DNA of 61,325 bases, from contig NZ_JAUSTY010000025.1 in NCBI RefSeq assembly GCF_030813115.1, forward strand, positions 1-61,325, written 5' to 3'. The first letter of the stretch is position 1; every line of letters begins with the position of its first letter. Source of the DNA: Bacillus horti (GTDB taxonomy: Bacteria; Bacillota; Bacilli; Caldalkalibacillales; JCM-10596). This document shows positions 43,174 to 51,335 of the stretch, one piece after another. The notes under the pieces are model-generated. The model had not been told where the DNA came from, made no database searches, and was given only the letters and a program-made list of their open reading frames with translations. Both the position numbers and the translations under genes were made by a program.

Positions 43174-44667
43174 TTGCCAATGAAGAATAACCAAAAACTA
43201 ATTATAGATAAAATAAATGACTTGTTCATATTACCCAGATTTAAGTATCTAATCATGAATGATAAAGCCGAATATATGACTATCAATACCTATCAATCTA
43301 AAAAAGCGGTTAAATTAAATGATGGAATTGTTAAACGTCACCTAGAAGGTAAGGCAACGCTAGGCGTGTTTGCAGGCCAATATTTGACTAAGTTTTTATG
43401 TTTTGATGTAGATGTACCAGATAAGGAAAAGGCTAAATGGGCGGTCTATAAACTGGTTCATGCGCTAATTGAAATTGGCATACCACAGGATAAGATTTAT
43501 ATATCTCATAGCGGAAATAAAGGTTATCATGTTGATCTATACTTTTCTAGTCCTATAGAAAATAGACATGTTAAAAGTTTATATCTGCTAGTCATGAATC
43601 AATCTGAATTACTCAATATTGACTATGGACAAGTGGAATATAGACCAACAGACGGACAAGGCGTTAAATTACCGCTAGGCATCAATTTTAAGAATGGTAA
43701 TATGTTTACTAATAAATGCTGGTATGTTGATTATAACAAGGGCTTAGAGCCAATTAGAAATATGGATTATTTCCTATCTATTGAAAAGATTGATAGTCAA
43801 TTAATCTATGACATTCTTCAGCGTCAAAGTGATAATATGCTAGATGAAATTGTAGCGGAACAAGTTGAGGAATCCAAGGGTTACATTGACAGCCAGTATC
43901 AAGCATTAGACATTTACAAACAGAATGTAGATGAATCTGCAACAATTGAAGCCATTGAGCAACTAGAACGTGATGGGCTTACCCAAACAGGCATGAGACA
44001 TAATTCATTGTACAAGTTGGCTAAGTATTACCGTTATCTTGGAGTAACAAGGGATGAATGTAAGGATATGCTGATTGAGTGGATGAATAAGCAGGATGAG
44101 AAATTCTATACAACTAAATGGGATGATTGCTTAAAGGATATTGAGTTAATTGTCCAGTACATTTATGACAATGAAATATCAATGACTATTAGCAAAAATG
44201 AAATCGAAGTAGACTTTTCCGAAATGGAACAGATTATGGGGCTAAAAAGTAAAAATGAAAAATTAATTGCATATTGTATGCTGATTCACAGTAAACGCTA
44301 TTCATTGGAGAATGGCGTTTTTTATATGTCCTATAAACAAATGGCTGAAGCAAGTGGATTAGTTGAGAAATCTGCTAGAAATTTATTAGGTAAACTTGCT
44401 GAACAAGGAATTATAGAAGTTGTTGAACGGAATCAAATGGTCAAAGGTAATAAAGGTCAATTTGTCACTAAGAAGCCTAACAAGTACAAGGTTAACATTC
44501 AATTAGAATCAGCAGACAATTTAACATTTAAACTTGTATGTGATGATATGGATTATTCTGATTCATTCAATGACTGTATCTTACAATTATTTGATGATAA
44601 GCAATTACAAGTATTATGTACGAAGAATCAATACTATGAATTTAAGAATCTTAGAGGTATAGGATAA
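43174..44667 (+). CDS. Archaeo-eukaryotic-type primase (TOTE/AEP family) replication protein
   Basis: The N-terminal 200 residues contain AEP hallmarks: catalytic 'CFDVDVPD' (DxD, about 83-90), 'YISHSGNKGYHVDLYF' (sxH motif, about 112-127) and 'YRPTDGQGVKLPLGINFKNG' (about 160-180). A helical middle and a winged-helix C-terminus ('YKQMAEASGLVEKSARNLLGKL') follow. It probably primes satellite replication. No helicase gene is seen, so a host or helper helicase must serve. The better start is the ATG at 43180 behind AAAGGGG. Confidence 0.8.
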   Translation: MPMKNNQKLIIDKINDLFILPRFKYLIMNDKAEYMTINTYQSKKAVKLNDGIVKRHLEGKATLGVFAGQYLTKFLCFDVDVPDKEKAKWAVYKLVHALIEIGIPQDKIYISHSGNKGYHVDLYFSSPIENRHVKSLYLLVMNQSELLNIDYGQVEYRPTDGQGVKLPLGINFKNGNMFTNKCWYVDYNKGLEPIRNMDYFLSIEKIDSQLIYDILQRQSDNMLDEIVAEQVEESKGYIDSQYQALDIYKQNVDESATIEAIEQLERDGLTQTGMRHNSLYKLAKYYRYLGVTRDECKDMLIEWMNKQDEKFYTTKWDDCLKDIELIVQYIYDNEISMTISKNEIEVDFSEMEQIMGLKSKNEKLIAYCMLIHSKRYSLENGVFYMSYKQMAEASGLVEKSARNLLGKLAEQGIIEVVERNQMVKGNKGQFVTKKPNKYKVNIQLESADNLTFKLVCDDMDYSDSFNDCILQLFDDKQLQVLCTKNQYYEFKNLRGIG

Positions 44668-44807
44668 TAGTGTATTAGATATAGGTGGAATACTTGCCTT
44701 CCCTAACTAATGGGATACAGGAAAGATATAATAATAATCTATTATAGGTAAAATGAGGAAGAGTGAATATTCTGATAAATTATATTAATCTAATGGAGGA
44801 TGATTAA

Positions 44808-44993
44808 GTGTTTAACCTATTCAAATCTAAAAGCAAGAAGATAGAATTTTACCAAGAGATCAAAGATGACTTTCAAGAGTTTAACGAGATAAATGATGAA
44901 ATACAAAATGACATTAAACAGGTGAAAGAAATGCTAGAGGATATTCGCTCAATGGTTAAGGATAACTTAGATCGATTGGAGGATGAGCAATAA
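44808..44993 (+). CDS. Small coiled-coil protein of 61 residues
   Basis: GTG start behind TGGAGG. After a basic N-terminus ('MFNLFKSKSKKIEFYQ') the chain is one acidic heptad-rich helix. Its stop overlaps the start of the small-terminase gene (TAATG), so they are translated together. Role unknown; it may pair with the packaging proteins. Confidence 0.6.
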   Translation: MFNLFKSKSKKIEFYQEIKDDFQEFNEINDEIQNDIKQVKEMLEDIRSMVKDNLDRLEDEQ

Positions 44994-45397
44994 TGAATAT
45001 ATATGACGCTTTAAAAAATGTACGTGATTGGAAGAAAAGAGAATACTTTAAGTGGAAACATGATATTCGATATGATCAGCGTTTAGAGAAGAAAACAGAG
45101 GAACAGTTTCTTAAATCAGTAGATAAGAAAACGATGAATCCTTATCTTGCGTGGGAGAGGTCACCTGAATACAAAGGATTATTAGCGATATACCTTGATA
45201 GCAGGATGGCTAATGACCTAGAGGAAATATATAGCGTTGTATCTACTAAAGCAAAGGAAGGCGATAGTAATAGTGTGAAGTTGTTTCTATCATTGCATAA
45301 GGAGATACAGCAACATGCAAAGAATGCGGATAAAGCATTTAAAGATATATCTGATAACGATGAAACTGAGGATGAAGATGATGGATTAGAGTTGTGA
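44993..45397 (+). CDS. terS: Small terminase subunit (probable)
   Basis: The 134-residue protein has a central segment 'MNPYLAWERSPEYKGLLAIY' followed by 'YSVVSTKAKEGDSNSVKLFL', as in small terminases of Firmicute phages, and an acidic C-terminal tail. TerS recognises the packaging site and recruits the large subunit. It lies directly before terL. Having its own TerS would direct packaging of satellite rather than helper DNA. Confidence 0.7.
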   Translation: MNIYDALKNVRDWKKREYFKWKHDIRYDQRLEKKTEEQFLKSVDKKTMNPYLAWERSPEYKGLLAIYLDSRMANDLEEIYSVVSTKAKEGDSNSVKLFLSLHKEIQQHAKNADKAFKDISDNDETEDEDDGLEL

Positions 45398-45421
45398 CAA
45401 ACGACTTTTTCCGTTGGTTAA

Positions 45422-45530
45422 GGGGTGTCTAATACGGCACTCCTTTTTATATTGGACACTAAATTTCGTGTTCCAGTAAATGGTGCTTGAAATTTCAAGC
45501 AGGGGTTGCAAATCTGCAATCCCTTTTTAT
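45422..45530 (+). promoter_or_regulatory. Twin terminator hairpins and a 16-bp palindrome between terS and terL
   Basis: Hairpin 1 (45422-45448) and hairpin 2 (45502-45528) are both terminator-like and both end in CCTTTTTATATTGGA (45442 and 45522). Between them lies the perfect palindrome GCTTGAAATTTCAAGC (45485-45500). The second repeat supplies the terL ribosome site. Confidence 0.6.
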
Positions 45531-45545
45531 ATTGGAGGTTAGAGT

Positions 45546-47147
45546 ATGGCTAGGACAAAGCAATTAAGCAAGAAAGAAAAGTTGCAGATTATCATATCTG
45601 ATTTTAAAAAATATGCTAAGAACTTCTTAAAAATAATAGATAACAATGGTGATTTGATTCAGTTTGAATTAAATGATCAGCAGAATGAATTTGTAGATGG
45701 AATGACTAAATTTAATATCATTAGTAAAGCACGTCAAGGAGGATTCTCTACTCTCTCCCTTGGCCTGTGCCTTTTTTATGCGTTGACTAAACCTAATACT
45801 AACTATTTGATTGTCTCCTATAAAGGTGATTCATCTAGTGCCCTATTTGAGCGTTTAAAGATGATGAATACATATCTCCAAAGAGATAAATATCCTTCTC
45901 TCTTTCCTGCGGTAAAACGTGACAATAGAAATGAGTTGCTATTTGATAATGGCAGCCGTATCACTTGTATTGTAGCAGGTAACAAAGATGTTGGTCGTGG
46001 CTCAACTTATGAGTATATTCTCCTTTCTGAGTATGCATTCTATCAGAATCAGGAGAAGGTATTATTATCTGCCGAACAATCACTGGCTAAAAATGAAAAT
46101 TCAAGAGTTGTCATTGAAACAACTTCAAATGGATTCAACAACTATCAGAAGGTATTTATGAAAGCATACAAGGGACAAGGTAGTAAGTATAAAGCGTTCT
46201 TCGTCCCCTTCTATGCTTCTTTGTATAAGATACAATTTAAACATGAACATGATGAAGCGGAAAAATGGTATAGATCAGAGAATAAGGGAAAGAGATTGCA
46301 AGCAAAGGATTTAGAACCCGATGAGAAAGTTCTATATGATAAGGGTGCTAATTTAAGATTTTTGATGTGGCGTAGGTGGAAACTTACCGATATGTCATTA
46401 CAAGAGTTTTACCAGGAGTACCCTTCTAATCCAATGGAAAGTTTCATAAGCACAGGTCAAAGTGTATTTGATCAATCTAAAGTATTAGAAAGATTAAACT
46501 ATGTCATAGATCCATTAGCAACTAATGAAGTGTATGACGAGTTACCAGAGGTTCTGAGAGCGTTTATTAATCGGGGGCTATATATTTATCATTTGCCTAA
46601 ACGTGGACGCTACTACGCTGGCTGTGATTCTGCAAGCGGTTCAGGGGGCAGTAATGACGCATCTAGTATTAGTATATTCAATAGTGAAGGTCAACAAGTG
46701 GCTAGTTTCTATTCTAATAAAGTACCTATCTATAAATTTGCTGAGATTGTTGACGCTTTGGGGAGATATTACTACCAAGCGTTTTTATGTGTGGAAAGAA
46801 ATTCATATGGTCTCCCTGTCATTGAAAGATTGCGGAAAGAGTACCAATATATGAATCTTTATAAGCAAAAACTTTTCGATATGAAAGGTAAAAGGAAACT
46901 TCAATTAGGTTGGACTACAACCGCAGCAAACAAATCCATTTTAATAAGTGACTACAAGGAACAATTTGAGTGTGGAATGATTAATCTTGAATGTAAAGAG
47001 ACACTTCAGCAGATGCAGATTTTTCAGGAATCTGACGGAAAAATGGGTAACAAGAAAGGTGAAAATAACCATGATGATTTAGTTATTAGTAGCGCATTGG
47101 CTATTCAAGGAATGAAAACAGGAAAATGGTATGTAGATGTTGCTTAG
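45546..47147 (+). CDS. terL: Terminase large subunit
   Basis: The 533-residue protein has the ATPase in the N-terminal half: a Walker A variant 'ISKARQGGFSTLSLG' (about 59-73), then the probable Walker B and catalytic carboxylate in 'EYILLSEYAFY'. The RNase H-fold nuclease is in the C-terminal half ('YAGCDSASGSGGSNDASSI' and 'NNHDDLVISSALA'). It cuts concatemers and pumps DNA into procapsids through the portal. Confidence 0.92.
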   Translation: MARTKQLSKKEKLQIIISDFKKYAKNFLKIIDNNGDLIQFELNDQQNEFVDGMTKFNIISKARQGGFSTLSLGLCLFYALTKPNTNYLIVSYKGDSSSALFERLKMMNTYLQRDKYPSLFPAVKRDNRNELLFDNGSRITCIVAGNKDVGRGSTYEYILLSEYAFYQNQEKVLLSAEQSLAKNENSRVVIETTSNGFNNYQKVFMKAYKGQGSKYKAFFVPFYASLYKIQFKHEHDEAEKWYRSENKGKRLQAKDLEPDEKVLYDKGANLRFLMWRRWKLTDMSLQEFYQEYPSNPMESFISTGQSVFDQSKVLERLNYVIDPLATNEVYDELPEVLRAFINRGLYIYHLPKRGRYYAGCDSASGSGGSNDASSISIFNSEGQQVASFYSNKVPIYKFAEIVDALGRYYYQAFLCVERNSYGLPVIERLRKEYQYMNLYKQKLFDMKGKRKLQLGWTTTAANKSILISDYKEQFECGMINLECKETLQQMQIFQESDGKMGNKKGENNHDDLVISSALAIQGMKTGKWYVDVA

Positions 47148-47198
47148 AGAACCACTGTAATTTTACGGTGGTTATTTTATTTATAAGGGGGCTAAATA

Positions 47199-48506
47199 AT
47201 GAATATCGAAAAATATATTAATGAGTATCATGAAGGACGGTCTGATTGGTTTGTTGAGGAAGTAAAGAGCATTCACAATCAACAAAGAGTTAATAGGATT
47301 ATCGACATGAAAGAATATCTAAGTGGTAAACATGCCATTTTAAATAGACAAGTCGAAGAGTACAACGGAAAGAAGTTCTATCCTCGTAAGATAGTTTTAC
47401 AGTATGCTAAGACGCTTCTCAACTATCAAACCGCTTATTTACTACAGCATCCTATTACTCTTACAGGTAGTGAAGATGTTGTTCATGAGTATAAGAGCAT
47501 TCATAAGCAAGGTAAGTATGACAGGTTGAATTTTAACCTTCTTGATAAGGTAATTAAATACGGTATCGTAGCAGAGTATGTTTACTTAGATGGAAAGCAG
47601 ATTAAAAGTAAAGTAATTGATCCTGCTGACTCATACCCTGTCTATGATCATGAGAACAATTTGATTGCTTTCATTGAGTACTATACTGTAGATGGTGTAG
47701 ATTACTATACAGTCATTAAGGATGACGTAGTTGAGAAATATGATAATAGAGGTGGTTCATTGACTCTTACAGGGCAATATTCAAATGTAAGTGGTCTCCC
47801 TATTATTTATCATTCTCAGAATGAACTGAGCGATACAGACGGTAAATCAGAGTTAGAGGATATTATTAGTATTCTTGATTCAATGGAAGATTTAATTAGT
47901 AAATATACAGATGGATTTTATAAGTTTATGAATCCTATCCCTGTAGCCATTGGACAACAATTAAAAGGCGGTGGATTGCCTACTCAAGTTGTTGGTGGTG
48001 GCATTAATCTTGATGATGGTTCAGATTTTAAAATGGTTGGGAATCAATTGGATTCTAGTACGTTTGAAAATATCTATAAGACTCTACTTCAAGCCCTTTT
48101 GGACATCTCCTCTACTCCTGCTGTCAGCATGAATAAGACGGACATAAGCAATCTGAGTGAGGTTAGTATTAAACTTCTGTTCTCATTGGCTAGTGTTAAA
48201 GCAGGATGGAATGAAATGTTTATGCGTGAAGGTATAGAACAAAGACATGATAAGATAAGAAGATTATTATCATATAGGAATATAACATTTAAAGATGAAG
48301 ATTATGATACGTTGGATATGGTGTTCTCGTATGCTATGCCAAGTAACAACAAGGAGATCATAGACAATCTAAAAGTGTTGGATGATATGGAAGCCATTAG
48401 TTTAGAGAGTATATTAAATCATAGTCCTTATACAACTGATGTTCAATCTGAGTTATTAAGACTTGGGGATAATAAAAGCATTGATCAGAGTGATGATGAG
48501 GATTGA
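47199..48506 (+). CDS. Portal protein (SPP1 gp6-like)
   Basis: The 435-residue protein has the SPP1-type portal pattern: an early 'RIIDMKEYLSGKHAIL', 'QYAKTLLNYQTAYLL', a wing region with 'VIDPADSYPVYD', and the clip/stem region 'ELEDIISILDSMEDLISKY'. The acidic C-terminus is typical. It forms the dodecameric DNA channel of the head. It lies 51 bp after terL. Confidence 0.9.
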   Translation: MNIEKYINEYHEGRSDWFVEEVKSIHNQQRVNRIIDMKEYLSGKHAILNRQVEEYNGKKFYPRKIVLQYAKTLLNYQTAYLLQHPITLTGSEDVVHEYKSIHKQGKYDRLNFNLLDKVIKYGIVAEYVYLDGKQIKSKVIDPADSYPVYDHENNLIAFIEYYTVDGVDYYTVIKDDVVEKYDNRGGSLTLTGQYSNVSGLPIIYHSQNELSDTDGKSELEDIISILDSMEDLISKYTDGFYKFMNPIPVAIGQQLKGGGLPTQVVGGGINLDDGSDFKMVGNQLDSSTFENIYKTLLQALLDISSTPAVSMNKTDISNLSEVSIKLLFSLASVKAGWNEMFMREGIEQRHDKIRRLLSYRNITFKDEDYDTLDMVFSYAMPSNNKEIIDNLKVLDDMEAISLESILNHSPYTTDVQSELLRLGDNKSIDQSDDED

Positions 48507-49009
48507 TGTAGGATTCAAATTAGTAGTAGGTACTAATTCTATATATGGTGGTTTGATTTGACTTATATATTATATATAGATGAACTATGAAGGTAGATGA
48601 AACATGGGATTGAGTGTAAAGGTAAGATACTGAGAATTTTTCGCCTGTTATATGGGGCTTTATTATACTTAAAAATTGGTGGTCATAGTCGAATTTGATG
48701 GGGATTTTTGGTAATTATCTGAATTTCGTCCCTTCCCTCCTATCTTGACCACTTTCTATGGTAGATTGTGGTCTTATTTTGACCTAATTAATGCCAATCA
48801 AACGAATCGCAGGTATAACGTCAATTATACCCTTGATTCATTGCCAGTATATGGGCTAATGTTCGTGTTTTGACTAGTTTAGGCGATACCCCTAAGTGAT
48901 AAATATTCGCCCTAGTATACTCAATTTTTCACATCCTAAAAGTTTACACAAACTAGCAGGAATTTCCTCTCTCGTGTCTAATAATGTAGGCAGAAGGGAG
49001 GTGAAAGAT
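48507..49009. other. 500-bp non-coding stretch downstream of the portal gene
   Basis: AT-rich, without a convincing ORF. It contains TTGACCACTTTCTATGG (48745) and an opposite TGGTCA near 48680, motifs that recur near 49368 and 41962. A cos or pac site could lie here but I cannot identify one. Confidence 0.4.
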
Positions 49010-49327
49010 ATGGATATTAATAACTTGGTTGAAAGAATTGATGAAGTACGAAAGAATGTTGAGCACGAGAATAATAACCTAGATATTTTTGAATGGTTAT
49101 CGGATTGCCAAGTGTTTCTAGAAAGTAATCATAGCAAACTAGAATTCACTAAACAGTTTATAACAGAAAAGGAAGCATTCAAAACTTCAATCATCTCTTA
49201 TGGAGCCTACTCATTAGTAAATTTTGATTCACTCGCTGCAACTGTTAAATCCGTTAAAAAGTTAGAAGACGCTAAGATTGAACAGGGTAAGAAAACTGCA
49301 CAATTTTTTAAAGGACTTAATAGTTAA
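49010..49327 (+). CDS. Satellite protein of 105 residues, unknown
   Basis: The start is the ATG at 49010 behind GGGAGGTG; upstream in-frame sequence has no site. The chain is helical and soluble ('NNLVERIDEVRKNVEHENNN'). Position between portal and connector would suit a minor head protein, but there is no sequence support for that. A terminator (GCACTC/GAGTGC then T-rich, 49342-49368) follows. Confidence 0.55.
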   Translation: MDINNLVERIDEVRKNVEHENNNLDIFEWLSDCQVFLESNHSKLEFTKQFITEKEAFKTSIISYGAYSLVNFDSLAATVKSVKKLEDAKIEQGKKTAQFFKGLNS

Positions 49328-49341
49328 TTCTCGTATTACTA

Positions 49342-49368
49342 GGCACTCCTAACCGAGTGCTTTTCTTT
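49342..49368 (+). terminator. Terminator after the 105-residue protein gene
   Basis: GCACTC-CTAACC-GAGTGC is followed by TTTTCTTTT. Confidence 0.65.
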
Positions 49369-49463
49369 TGACCACTTTAATGGAAAAATTTTCAGAAATA
49401 TAAGGACAAATGAACTATACAATGGTATTATTTACATGGAAAATTACTAATGGGGGTGGATGA

Positions 49464-50408
49464 ATGTTAAAAAGAGTATTTGTATTTGTATCAATTTTGT
49501 TTTTATTAACAGCATGTAGTCAGACACAAAAACAAGTAGAAGAGGTAAATGGATTAATCGAAGAGGAAAAATGGGCTGAAGCAGAAACAAAAATACAGGA
49601 ATACGATTTGATTAATAAGGAACTAGATGTACATAAATACAACTATCATGAAATATCACAGTTTAATGAGGTAGTGAAATTATTTGAAACTCATGATTAC
49701 ACTTTAATGTTCAAAGTATTTGAAGACAATCCGCTCCAAGACGAATATCTTACTAGAAAACTTACTGAAATAGTATCGGAATCATTAAATGAGTTAATAA
49801 GTGATGGAAAGTGGGGAAATGCAAAGACGTTTTATGACAAACTGGATCAAGGTATAAAGCAAGAATTAAGCGACATTGAACAAAAATTAATACAAGAAGA
49901 GAAAGATGAGCAAAAAAGATTAGCAGAAATAGCAAAACAACGAGAAAAAGAATTAATTGATAAATATATTGAACAAATCAAAGATGGAAAATATAGTGAA
50001 GTCACTATGGCAACTGTGTCTAGTACTAATGAAACTTTTAAAGATTTATATAATCTTGCTAGTGCTTATAGATGGTATGTTGAAGAAGATGATGATATGT
50101 ATATTCCTGGAATACCATCATTACCAGAGTATTCTCTAGAAAAAATAATTGATCCGATAGATGAAATTAAGGATTTAAAAACTTCATTAGAGATTTTGAT
50201 TGAGGAACGAAAGAAAGGGAATGAAGGAAAATTTGGAGTCATTATTGGAATGGCTGCTGAAGATGTATTAAAATCATCTTGGGGTGAGCCACAATCGAAA
50301 AATAATTCTTCAACAAGATATGGTACAAGAGAACAATGGGTATATGGAAATGGAAATTATTTATACTTTAGAGACGGTATTTTAGATTCCATTTCTACTC
50401 GTCAGTAA
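49464..50408 (+). CDS. Satellite-encoded lipoprotein
   Basis: The 314-residue precursor has a lipoprotein signal with lipobox 'LLTAC' (Cys at about 18). A helical, TPR-like body follows with a Lys/Glu coiled coil (about 130-170), and a compact C-terminal domain ('GVIIGMAAEDVLKSSWGEPQ' then 'YLYFRDGILDSIS') resembling the SmpA/BLIP-type fold of other lipoproteins. It has its own terminator and interrupts the head genes, like a cargo gene. Phage lipoproteins often block DNA entry of related phages; that role is inferred only. Confidence 0.75.
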   Translation: MLKRVFVFVSILFLLTACSQTQKQVEEVNGLIEEEKWAEAETKIQEYDLINKELDVHKYNYHEISQFNEVVKLFETHDYTLMFKVFEDNPLQDEYLTRKLTEIVSESLNELISDGKWGNAKTFYDKLDQGIKQELSDIEQKLIQEEKDEQKRLAEIAKQREKELIDKYIEQIKDGKYSEVTMATVSSTNETFKDLYNLASAYRWYVEEDDDMYIPGIPSLPEYSLEKIIDPIDEIKDLKTSLEILIEERKKGNEGKFGVIIGMAAEDVLKSSWGEPQSKNNSSTRYGTREQWVYGNGNYLYFRDGILDSISTRQ

Positions 50409-50432
50409 GAGCCAATCACGGCTCTTTTTTTT
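50408..50432 (+). terminator. Terminator of the lipoprotein gene
   Basis: AGAGCC-AATCAC-GGCTCT is followed by seven T. Confidence 0.8.
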
Positions 50433-50465
50433 ATGTCAATATTTCCAACCTAAGGAGGCTAACAA

Positions 50466-50534
50466 ATGAAAGGTCAAAATATCTTATTTGTATTCTGCAT
50501 TGTCTTGTCGATCATCACTAACTATATTTTATAA
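50466..50534 (+). CDS. Tiny membrane peptide of 22 residues
   Basis: 'MKGQNILFVFCIVLSIITNY' plus Ile-Leu, preceded by AAGGAGG at ideal spacing. It is a single hydrophobic helix. Its stop lies at the ribosome site of the connector gene, so the two are likely coupled. Too short for standard gene callers. Confidence 0.5.
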   Translation: MKGQNILFVFCIVLSIITNYIL

Positions 50535-50547
50535 GGAGGATTTACCT

Positions 50548-50886
50548 ATGACAAATTTAGAACGCTTATCCCTTGAAACTAAGGGAATCAACTTATCAGA
50601 AGATGAATTATCCATTTACCTAATGGAATCAGATTTAACTCCTAGTTCACCTTATCAAGCCCAATCAGCCACAAATAAGCGTAATATCTATCGTGCAGCA
50701 CTCTCTATTCTTGAATCTATTGCTAACAATCCATCTAATATGAAGGACTATAAACAAGATGATATGAGTGTAAGTCAATTTGCGGAGAATGTTCAGGCGA
50801 GAATTGACCAGTTAGAACGCAAGATACGCTCAATGAAAACTGATGAACAGTCGGATAGTAACTTCTTCATGCTGTTCAACTCATAA
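50548..50886 (+). CDS. Head-tail connector/adaptor-like protein
   Basis: Start at the ATG at 50548 behind AAGGAGG. The 112-residue helical protein resembles gp6/gp15-type adaptors that dock under the portal: 'LSEDELSIYLMESDLTP', 'NKRNIYRAALSILESIANN', 'DDMSVSQFAENVQARIDQLERKI'. It would complete the neck that receives a helper tail. Confidence 0.65.
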   Translation: MTNLERLSLETKGINLSEDELSIYLMESDLTPSSPYQAQSATNKRNIYRAALSILESIANNPSNMKDYKQDDMSVSQFAENVQARIDQLERKIRSMKTDEQSDSNFFMLFNS

Positions 50887-51008
50887 ATCACTTCTAGGCT
50901 TCCATATGTTTAATCCTAGTGATCATTCCATACAGTTCGTAACAATTTAACTAGTACATGTAAAACGTCTGTATGGGGCTTGTACGAAGTCAGAATGGGG
51001 GTACAAAA

Positions 51009-51116
51009 ATGAATGATATAGATCGTAAGGCATTGATCAGACAGTCATCTAAGAAGATTAGCAAAAAATATGATAAGATGTTGAGATTGTTAAGTTTTGG
51101 GATTGCTCAGTTTTGA
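51009..51116 (+). CDS. Small basic protein of 35 residues
   Basis: 'MNDIDRKALIRQSSKKISKK' then 'YDKMLRLLSFGIAQF'. GGGGG lies seven bases before the ATG. The stop codon falls in the loop of the following terminator. Confidence 0.4.
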   Translation: MNDIDRKALIRQSSKKISKKYDKMLRLLSFGIAQF

Positions 51117-51128
51117 GCAGTCCTTTTT
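51100..51128 (+). terminator. Terminator overlapping the small basic gene
   Basis: GGATTGCTC and GAGCAGTCC form a 9-bp stem with one wobble, followed by five T. Confidence 0.75.
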
Positions 51129-51130
51129 CT

Positions 51131-51290
51131 TTCGTCAGAAGTGCCGAATATTATATTCTTCTGATTCGGATATGGTGATTTGCCAAAGCCGAGGACTCTG
51201 CAATTTTGCAGGTTGGGTGACACATATCACCGAAATATGCCGACGTCGGCAAAATTGCAGAGGTTAGGTTGAAGTTCAACCTTAGCCGTG
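51131..51290. other. Densely structured intergenic segment
   Basis: CTCTGCAATTTTGC (51196-51209) pairs exactly with 51249-51262. The enclosed 12-bp palindrome GCCGACGTCGGC (51239-51250) shares two bases with that arm, and GGTGA/TCACC lies inside. CCGAAT/ATTCGG lies upstream and AGGTTGAA/TTCAACCT (51266-51282) downstream. Five stems in 160 bp is far above the surrounding density. A packaging site, structured RNA or translational operator are all possible. Confidence 0.6.
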
Positions 51291-51335
51291 TACAAAATGA
51301 TACTTTATAGATTATCAATATAAGGAGGTAAGCAT

